Of a DNA stretch of 64,000 nucleotides, positions 57,668-64,000 are shown one piece after another. The notes beneath the pieces were generated by a model, which was not told where the DNA came from, ran no database searches, and saw only the letters and a program-made list of their open reading frames with translations. Numbering within the stretch: the first letter of the stretch is position 1; each line of letters opens with the position of its first letter. Source of the stretch: Gimesia aquarii (GTDB taxonomy: Bacteria > Planctomycetota > Planctomycetia > Planctomycetales > Planctomycetaceae). The position numbers were made by a program, and so were the translations under genes. The stretch covers positions 1,652,528-1,716,527 of the forward strand of contig NZ_CP037422.1 in NCBI RefSeq assembly GCF_007748175.1, in the 5' to 3' direction.

Positions 57668-60061
57668 ATGCATCGGGTAATCATAAGGTTTTTCTGGATC
57701 GGACTGACTGTATTTTTTTTGCTTCCCGTTCAAGTTTACTCTGAAGCGAAAGACATCAGCTTCAACCGTGACATTCGGCCCATACTTTCGCGAAACTGCT
57801 TTCATTGTCATGGACCTGATGCTACGCATCGAGAAGCAGACTTACGTCTGGATATTGAAAGTGGCATCAAAGCGAAATCGGGAACTGCTTTTATCATTGA
57901 GTCTGGCCAACCCGAGAAAAGTTTGCTCTTCGAACGCATCTCCAGTAATGATCCTGATCTTGTTATGCCTCCCGCTGATTCAGGAAAGTCGTTGAAGCCA
58001 GCCGAAATTCAATTGCTCAAACGATGGATCGAAGAAGGTGCCCCCTGGTCGAAGCACTGGGCCTATGTTAATCCACAACCCATTGCGACTCCAAAAGTAA
58101 AAAATCAGAAATGGCCCGTGAATTGGATCGACCATTTTATTCTGTCTCGATTAGAAAAACAGAACCTGAAACCAGCGGCTGAAGCAGATAAGATTACTCT
58201 GATCCGCCGTCTCAGCTTTGATCTGACTGGGCTGCCTCCCACTCCACAAGAAGTCAAAGAGTTTGTAAATGACCGTAGTGCTAAGGCCTATGAAAAACTG
58301 GTCGATCGACTACTGGCATCACCACATTACGGCGAGCGGATGGCCATATATTGGTTAGACCTAGTTCGCTTTGCAGACACAGTGGGATATCACGGCGATC
58401 AAGACCATCACATTTCGCCTTACCGTGATTATGTCATCAACGCGTTTAATGACAATATGCCCTTCGATCAATTTACGCGAGAGCAATTAGCGGGGGACTT
58501 ATTGCCGAATCCAACACTGCAGCAAAAAATTGCTACCGGATATAATCGCGTGCTGCAAACCTCACATGAAGGGGGTGTACAACCCAAGGAATACCTGGCT
58601 ATCTATGCAGCCGACCGCATCCGAAATTTTTCAGGCGTCTGGATGGGAGCAACCATGGGGTGTTGCCAATGTCACGATCATAAGTACGATCCTTACACCA
58701 TCAAAGATTTTTACTCACAAGTCGCTTTTTTTGCTGACATTGATGAAGCACAACATTTCACAAAAGCGACAAATGCTCTTCCAACAGCAAGAGAACCAGA
58801 ACTTTTCCTCTATTCTGAGGAAGAACAAAAACAAATTTCTGAACTCGAACCGAAAATAAAAACGCTGAAAAAAACTTTGAAATCAACAAAGCAGGCAAAA
58901 GAACAGGCGCAGCTCAAGCAAAGATTAGACGCATTACAAAAAATGCGAACGGCTATTGATAAAAAAGCATTGAAAACCATGATTACAGTTTCGATTAAGC
59001 CAAGGGACATTCGAATTCTCCCGCGCGGTAATTGGCTGGACGATTCGGGGCCTGTTGTTCAGCCAGCCATTCCCGAGTTTCTAGGTGCCCTGGGTAATGG
59101 AGACAAACGTCTGACTCGCCTAGATCTCGCTAACTGGTTATCAGACAAGGATGGTTATGGTTTATTAATGGCACGCGTGTTTGCGAATCGCTTTTGGTAT
59201 CTCTTCTTTGGGAATGGTATTGCACCCGTTCTCGATGATTTTGGGGGGCAGGGAGGACCACCGCATTCTCCGCAACTCCTTGATCAATTGGCACTGAAAT
59301 TTTTCAATGACAACTGGAACGTCAAACAAATGGTCAAGTTTATTGTGATGAGTAAAGCGTATCGCCAATCTTCACTTGAGTCACCAGAGCAACGAAAACT
59401 TGATCCATACAATCAATTGGTTAATCGTCAGGCACGTTTCCGGCTGCCTGCAGAAATGGTGCGAGATAATGCTTTAGCTGTCAGCGGCCTGTTGATTACC
59501 AAAATTGGTGGCCCAAGTGTGAAACCGTACCAGCCTGCCGGCTATTATCGTCACTTAAATTTTCCGAAACGAAAATATGTATCACATTCTGATGAACGGC
59601 AATGGCGTCGTGGGTTATATGTGCACTGGCAACGACAGTTCCTCCACCCTATGTTAAAGGCCTTTGATGCCCCAAGCCGTGAAGAATGTACGGCTCAGCG
59701 TCCCCGATCGAATACCCCTATTGCAGCAATCACGCTTCTGAACGACCCGACTTTCATCGAAGCCGCACGAAAATTCGCAGAAGAGGTTCTACAAAACGGA
59801 GGAACATCCGACACAGAAAAAGTCAAATATGCGTTCTCGAAAGCGACATCTCGTTCCCCGGAAGAAATAGAATCTAAAGCTCTTTTGGCGCTGTTGAATT
59901 TAAATCGCAAGGCATATCTATCAAAACCTGAAGATGCGGTATCACTGACACAATCTGGTTTAGCAAAAACAAAACAAGGTCTTGATAACGTTGAGTTGGC
60001 ATCATGGACGGAGGTCACTCGTGCGTTATTAAATCTGAATGAAGTGGTCACGAGGAATTAA
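57668..60061 (+). CDS. PSCyt1/DUF1549/DUF1553 exported protein
   Basis: I start at ATG 57668 with GAGGCG upstream, giving 797 residues and a signal peptide (RVIIRFFWIGLTVFFLLP...). The PSCyt1 region follows with the heme-c site CFHCH (44-48), in the usual order RDIRPILSRNCFHCHGPDA. DUF1549 (WPVNWIDHFILSRLEKQNLKPA, RRLSFDLTGLPPTP) and DUF1553 (YPLDLANWLSDKDG-type, ANRFWYLFFGNGIAPV, LDDFGGQGGPP, RGLYVHWQRQFLHPMLKAFDAPSREECTAQRP) complete it. A coiled coil sits between them. The DUF1501 gene begins in the overlap-spacing with it. The function is not known. Confidence 0.94.
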   Translation: MHRVIIRFFWIGLTVFFLLPVQVYSEAKDISFNRDIRPILSRNCFHCHGPDATHREADLRLDIESGIKAKSGTAFIIESGQPEKSLLFERISSNDPDLVMPPADSGKSLKPAEIQLLKRWIEEGAPWSKHWAYVNPQPIATPKVKNQKWPVNWIDHFILSRLEKQNLKPAAEADKITLIRRLSFDLTGLPPTPQEVKEFVNDRSAKAYEKLVDRLLASPHYGERMAIYWLDLVRFADTVGYHGDQDHHISPYRDYVINAFNDNMPFDQFTREQLAGDLLPNPTLQQKIATGYNRVLQTSHEGGVQPKEYLAIYAADRIRNFSGVWMGATMGCCQCHDHKYDPYTIKDFYSQVAFFADIDEAQHFTKATNALPTAREPELFLYSEEEQKQISELEPKIKTLKKTLKSTKQAKEQAQLKQRLDALQKMRTAIDKKALKTMITVSIKPRDIRILPRGNWLDDSGPVVQPAIPEFLGALGNGDKRLTRLDLANWLSDKDGYGLLMARVFANRFWYLFFGNGIAPVLDDFGGQGGPPHSPQLLDQLALKFFNDNWNVKQMVKFIVMSKAYRQSSLESPEQRKLDPYNQLVNRQARFRLPAEMVRDNALAVSGLLITKIGGPSVKPYQPAGYYRHLNFPKRKYVSHSDERQWRRGLYVHWQRQFLHPMLKAFDAPSREECTAQRPRSNTPIAAITLLNDPTFIEAARKFAEEVLQNGGTSDTEKVKYAFSKATSRSPEEIESKALLALLNLNRKAYLSKPEDAVSLTQSGLAKTKQGLDNVELASWTEVTRALLNLNEVVTRN

Positions 60062-60065
60062 TGTG

Positions 60066-61514
60066 ATGATTAATTGGAATCAAATTCAAACTGGCTTGAA
60101 TCGTCGAACGTTTCTTACCAATTCGGGAGTAGGACTGGGAGCGGCCGCACTGGGCTCTTTGTTAACGAACGAAAAAAGTGCTGTTGCGCAATCAGTAGCA
60201 AAACCATCTATAGTGAGAGGGTTACCGGGCTTACCACATTTTGCTCCCAAAGCAAAACGAGTCATATTTCTCTGCATGGCAGGTGGGCCTACTCATCTTG
60301 AAACGTTTGACTATAAACCAAAATTGGCTGAGATGGATGGAAAACCATTCCCTGAAAGTTACACCAAAGGTCAACCGATTGCGCAATTGCAGGGCAAAGC
60401 CCTCAAATGCCAGGGGCCATTGACTAAGTTCCATAAGTACGGTCAGAACGGGCAGGAAATCAGCGATTTTCTGCCTTGGACTGCAAAAATCGCTGACGAC
60501 ATCTGCATCATCCGTTCGATGGTCACCGAGCAGATCAATCATGATCCCGCACATACTTTTATGAATACAGGCACCGCCATCAGTGGGCGACCTTCAATGG
60601 GATCGTGGATCACATATGGATTAGGTAGCGAAACGGAAGAGCTGCCTGGTTTTGTCGTACTCACCAGTGTAGGAGGGCGAAACCCTCAACCAATCGCGTC
60701 ACGGCAATGGGGCACGGGGTTTCTTCCCAGCCGTTATCAGGGAGTTCAATTCAATTCAACCGGTGATCCGGTGAATTATTTAAACAACCCTGCAGGTGTG
60801 AATGCACGGCAACAAAAAGAACTGATTGAAACAGTTCAAAAGCTGGACCGATTCCGAAATCAGCGTGTCGCTAATCCGGAAATAGAAACACGTATAGCCG
60901 CCTATGAAATGGCATTCAAAATGCAAACCTCTGTTCCCGAACTCATGGACCTTTCAGGAGAATCGAAACAGACATTGGAAATGTATGGTGCCGAACCAGG
61001 CTCTGGAAGCTATGCCACTAATTGCCTGCTGGCGAGACGTCTGGCAGAACGAGGATCCCGATTTATTCATCTTTACCATCGCGGTTGGGACCATCACGGT
61101 GATCTAGTGAAATACATGAATACCTGCTGCGGTCTAACTGATAAGCCAACCTGGGCATTAATCAATGATCTTAAGCAACGAGGAATGCTAGAGGAAACAC
61201 TGGTGATTTGGGGAGGGGAATTTGGCAGAACTCCCATGTTCCAGGGAAAAGGAGGTGCAGGCCGCGATCACCACATTAAAGGTTTTTCCATGTGGATGGC
61301 CGGAGGAGGGATAAAAGGTGGAATTACTTATGGTGCAACCGATGAACTTGGGTATAATTCCGTAGAAAACATTGTCAACGTTCGTGATCTACATGCAACT
61401 ATGCTACACCTGCTCGGAATTAATCATCAACAATTCAGTGTGGAATTTCAAGGATTGGATACCAAACTCACAGGTGTTGAAGAGGCACATGTCATTAAAA
61501 ATATTCTGACGTAG
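60066..61514 (+). CDS. Tat-exported DUF1501 protein
   Basis: I start at ATG 60066 (MINWNQIQTGLNRRTFLT), giving 482 residues. The Tat motif is NRRTFL (12-17). The DUF1501 core is sulfatase-like: FLCMAGGPTHLETFDYKP, AHTFMNTGTAISGRPSMGSW, ATNCLLARRLAERGSRFIHL, GWDHHGDL and GGEFGRTPMFQG. The metal/phosphate ligands of sulfatase-type enzymes are partly kept (DHHGD, EFGR, GRDHH). It follows the PSCyt1 gene by 4 bp and forms the usual pair. A terminator follows. Function not established. Confidence 0.93.
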   Translation: MINWNQIQTGLNRRTFLTNSGVGLGAAALGSLLTNEKSAVAQSVAKPSIVRGLPGLPHFAPKAKRVIFLCMAGGPTHLETFDYKPKLAEMDGKPFPESYTKGQPIAQLQGKALKCQGPLTKFHKYGQNGQEISDFLPWTAKIADDICIIRSMVTEQINHDPAHTFMNTGTAISGRPSMGSWITYGLGSETEELPGFVVLTSVGGRNPQPIASRQWGTGFLPSRYQGVQFNSTGDPVNYLNNPAGVNARQQKELIETVQKLDRFRNQRVANPEIETRIAAYEMAFKMQTSVPELMDLSGESKQTLEMYGAEPGSGSYATNCLLARRLAERGSRFIHLYHRGWDHHGDLVKYMNTCCGLTDKPTWALINDLKQRGMLEETLVIWGGEFGRTPMFQGKGGAGRDHHIKGFSMWMAGGGIKGGITYGATDELGYNSVENIVNVRDLHATMLHLLGINHQQFSVEFQGLDTKLTGVEEAHVIKNILT

Positions 61515-61546
61515 TAGCATGGCACTATACAGTCCCTGAAGTGGAT

Positions 61547-61576
61547 GCCCCGATGGTCTTGATCATCGGGGCGTCT
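61547..61576. terminator. terminator between the DUF1501 gene and purB
   Basis: GCCCCGATG-(8)-CATCGGGGC is a perfect 9-bp stem between the convergent stop codons, with a weak T-rich tail on the plus strand. Confidence 0.75.
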
Positions 61577-61610
61577 TCATTTTGAGTGAGCCACCAAAGT
61601 CAAATCGATG

Positions 61611-63062
61611 CTATACCTTTAGATTCTCTGTACCCTGATTCAGATTGCTTTGATAACGCTGCCTGATTGGTTCGATGATTTCGGCAATGAACGCATCCAC
61701 TTGTTCCGGTGCACGCCCGATATATTTTCGAGCGTCGAGCGCACTTTTCAGATCACAATCTTTGAAAGCAGGATCTTTTTGCAGGCGTTCGATCAAATCG
61801 TTTTGTCCGCCATTCACTTTCACTTCTGCACCAGCAGCCTGGCTATGAACCCGAATGAGTTCATGCAATTCCTGACGATCACCGCCAGCCGCAACGCCAG
61901 CCATTAGAAATTCTTCGGTCGCCATGAATGGGAGCTCTTCATTGAGATGTTTCTCAATCACTTTAGGATAAACAACCATCCCATCGACAATATTCCGATA
62001 CAAAATTAATACAGCATCGATGGCCAGAAACGACTGAGGAAGAGACAGTCGCCGATTGGCACTGTCATCCAAAGTTCGTTCCATCCATTGAGTCGCAGCC
62101 GTATCTTCTGCGTTCGCGGTCAAGCTGATTGCAAACCGTGCCAGCGAACACATGCGTTCGGACCGCATCGGATTTCGCTTATAGGCCATTGCCGAGGAAC
62201 CGATTTGTTTTTTCTCAAATGGCTCTTCCAGTTCTTTCCGGTTCTGCAAAATTCGAATGTCATTACCTGCTTTATGTGCTGACTGACCAATGCCACTCAA
62301 CGTAGATAAAACTTGAGCATCCACTTTGCGCGAATAGGTTTGACCGGTCACTGCATAGCGATCACGGAAACCCATTTTTTCCGTCACGCGTCGATCCAGC
62401 TCATCCACTTTTGCATGATCGCCTTCAAAAAGTTGAAGGAATGTCGCCTGCGTTCCCGTAGTTCCTTTGACTCCTCGAAATCGGAGTTTTTCCAGACGAT
62501 GTTCGATTTCTTCCAGGTCGAGGATCAGATCATAACACCAGAGTGTGGCCCGTTTGCCGATCGTCGTCGGTTGAGCCGGTTGTAAATGAGTGAACCCCAG
62601 ACAGGGCAAATCACGATTCTCTTTAGCAAAACTAGCCAGATGATCAATCACCGAAATAAGCCTGGCTCGCACACACTCAAGACTTTCGCGAATCATAACC
62701 AGCTCGCTGTTATCAGTTACAAAACAACTGGTGGCACCGAGATGAATGATGGCCATCGAATCAGGACAACGGTCACCGTAAGTATGCACATGAGCCATCA
62801 CATCGTGTCGCAGTTCTTTTTCGTACTTAGCGGCCAGCTTGAAATCAATATCGTCGACGGCTTCTTTTAACGATTGAACCTGTTCCGCTGAAACCCCGAG
62901 CCCCATTTCATGCTGTGACTCGGCAAGTGCGACCCATAATCTGCGCCAGGTGGAATGTTTTTTTTGAGCCGACCAAATCTGACTCATTTCCTGGGACGCA
63001 TACCGAGTAATCAACGGATTCTCATAAATTAAATGACTCAATTTCTTCTCTTTCTTCAACAC
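61611..63062 (-). CDS. purB: adenylosuccinate lyase
   Basis: The enzyme acts twice in purine synthesis, cleaving SAICAR and adenylosuccinate. The 483-residue protein has the superfamily signature [15 protein letters not shown], the N-terminal [31 protein letters not shown] and the [18 protein letters not shown] stretch. The length is normal. It stands alone. The start used is ATG 63062; ATG-lacking alternatives further in are unlikely because the N-terminal NPLITRYAS motif is close. Confidence 0.95.
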   Translation of the reverse strand: MLKKEKKLSHLIYENPLITRYASQEMSQIWSAQKKHSTWRRLWVALAESQHEMGLGVSAEQVQSLKEAVDDIDFKLAAKYEKELRHDVMAHVHTYGDRCPDSMAIIHLGATSCFVTDNSELVMIRESLECVRARLISVIDHLASFAKENRDLPCLGFTHLQPAQPTTIGKRATLWCYDLILDLEEIEHRLEKLRFRGVKGTTGTQATFLQLFEGDHAKVDELDRRVTEKMGFRDRYAVTGQTYSRKVDAQVLSTLSGIGQSAHKAGNDIRILQNRKELEEPFEKKQIGSSAMAYKRNPMRSERMCSLARFAISLTANAEDTAATQWMERTLDDSANRRLSLPQSFLAIDAVLILYRNIVDGMVVYPKVIEKHLNEELPFMATEEFLMAGVAAGGDRQELHELIRVHSQAAGAEVKVNGGQNDLIERLQKDPAFKDCDLKSALDARKYIGRAPEQVDAFIAEIIEPIRQRYQSNLNQGTENLKV

Positions 63063-63124
63063 GGAGGAGTTTCCTCAAACTCCGTTATGGTAAATCAAAA
63101 ATCCCTCTTATATATGAGGCATAA

Positions 63125-63823
63125 TTAGTTATTCACAGGCACGACTCGAACATTCTCGGCAACATGCACACCCATTGAAATGACTTGACCATTCCATTCC
63201 GAGACAACAATTCCAGCTTCCACATTTTTTTCCGTGACGCTGCCTTGAGAACCAATGGTTAAGCCTGATCGGGATAGAAACCGCAAAAATTCTGTTTCTT
63301 GATCAGTCACCTGAACGATTTTGATCGGGATTCCGATTTGGCAATCAGATAAATTCGTCAGGTTGGGATAAGCACGCCGCATCTGCCCATCAATGGATGG
63401 AATCGGATCACCGTGTGGATCGGTCTCGGGAAATTCAAGATACTCATCAATACGATCTACAAGAAAATCACTGACGGCATGCTCCATATTCTCTGCTTCA
63501 GAATGAACCTGATCCCAGGAAAGTTTAAGTGTCTGAGCAAGGAACAGTTCGATTAACCGATGTCGTCTAAGCACACGGATCGCCATCTGTTTGCCGCTCT
63601 CCGTTAAACAGGCTCCCTCATAAGGACGATACTCAACGTGATCAGAATGCTTCAAGGTTTTAAGCATACTAGTCACCGTTCCGGGGGCCACATCCATATA
63701 TTTGGCTAACTCACCGGTACTGATCCATTCTGAGTTCGATTGGAGGCTGATCTGTAAAATTGCCTTCAAATAATTCTCAACGGTTAAACTAGTGACATTC
63801 ACAAAATCATCCTGCCTCATCAA
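63125..63823 (-). CDS. DtxR/MntR-family metal-dependent regulator
   Basis: The 232-residue repressor has an N-terminal winged helix (SLTVENYLKAILQISLQ, ISTGELAKYMDVAPGTVTSMLKTL, VEYRPYEGACLTESG). The metal-binding and dimerisation region follows (RLIELFLAQTLKLSWDQVHSEAENMEHAVSDFLVDRID, with E, E, H ligands). The C-terminal SH3-like FeoA-type domain (about 160-232) makes it DtxR/IdeR-like rather than short MntR-like. It senses Fe2+ or Mn2+. Targets are not in the window. Confidence 0.9.
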   Translation of the reverse strand: MMRQDDFVNVTSLTVENYLKAILQISLQSNSEWISTGELAKYMDVAPGTVTSMLKTLKHSDHVEYRPYEGACLTESGKQMAIRVLRRHRLIELFLAQTLKLSWDQVHSEAENMEHAVSDFLVDRIDEYLEFPETDPHGDPIPSIDGQMRRAYPNLTNLSDCQIGIPIKIVQVTDQETEFLRFLSRSGLTIGSQGSVTEKNVEAGIVVSEWNGQVISMGVHVAENVRVVPVNN

Positions 63824-64000
63824 ACTATAAACCCTTTTATAATAGGGGCTTATTTGATTATGAAATGCATAATTACGATTTAAAAACGCACATGCGCTTC
63901 ATTTATGTCTTTATCCTATCAACATCACAAATCACTTGGAATAAATATCCCCGCTCTATTCTGATGATAATTTCAAGCCTTTTATAGATAAATACTTACC
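63824..64000. other. region upstream of the DtxR gene
   Basis: AT-rich. A run TTTATAATAGGGGC (about 63835-63848) may be part of the regulator promoter. No gene seen before the window edge. Confidence 0.35.

Overview
The window looks like chromosomal DNA of a planctomycete (Planctomycetota, perhaps a Gimesia-like member of the Planctomycetales; this is an inference). The markers are a secreted PSCyt1/DUF1549/DUF1553 protein followed by its DUF1501 partner, a DUF1080 protein, Tat-exported Gfo/Idh/MocA and sugar-isomerase proteins, an EF-hand protein beside a PQQ-propeller protein, a DUF3500 protein, and duplicated groEL genes. Most of the rest is housekeeping. No insertion sequence, prophage, CRISPR array or rRNA was recognised.

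Layout. 1-5 kb is accessory-looking: a secreted repeat protein running off the left edge and coupled to a small ORF, a lipoprotein, a Tat-exported isomerase, a membrane protein behind a TetR-type palindrome, and a headless TetR remnant. 5.2-9.2 kb holds a catalase, then the most unusual locus: a tRNA-like gene with altered elbow bases, a terminator hairpin built from its 3' half, and a 783-residue protein of no recognised family starting 21 nt downstream. 9.5-14.3 kb has a TetR/hydrolase operon with a tandem operator, a DUF3500 protein, an SDR lacking the catalytic tyrosine, and an SRPBCC protein. 15-24.6 kb carries a 2-hydroxyacid dehydrogenase/birA pair, a STAS protein, DUF2062, a PfkB kinase, folP with an SGNH hydrolase, a Cys-rich secreted repeat protein and an HD phosphohydrolase. 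24.7-30.5 kb carries trkH-trkA, glpK and amt.

30.5-39.4 kb is a chaperone island: groEL1-groES-groEL2-dnaJ-grpE, then an FmdB-like zinc ribbon, yacG, a DMT transporter and a gamma-carbonic-anhydrase-like protein. The amt/groEL1 divergent intergenic region contains a sigma-54-type -24/-12 promoter match facing each way. 39.5-45 kb holds an exported oxidoreductase, the EF-hand and PQQ proteins, and aroC-yjbQ. 45.2-50.4 kb holds DUF1614, TauE/SafE, an M28-type lipoprotein and cydAB. 50.6-64 kb holds a small membrane protein, a sulfotransferase, xylB, a DUF1080 protein, an SDR, a PLP-dependent threonine dehydratase, the PSCyt1/DUF1501 pair, purB and a DtxR/MntR regulator.

Several starts were moved downstream to an ATG with a better ribosome-binding site or signal peptide; the reason is given in each entry. 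Functions rest on motif recognition by eye. No database search was run.
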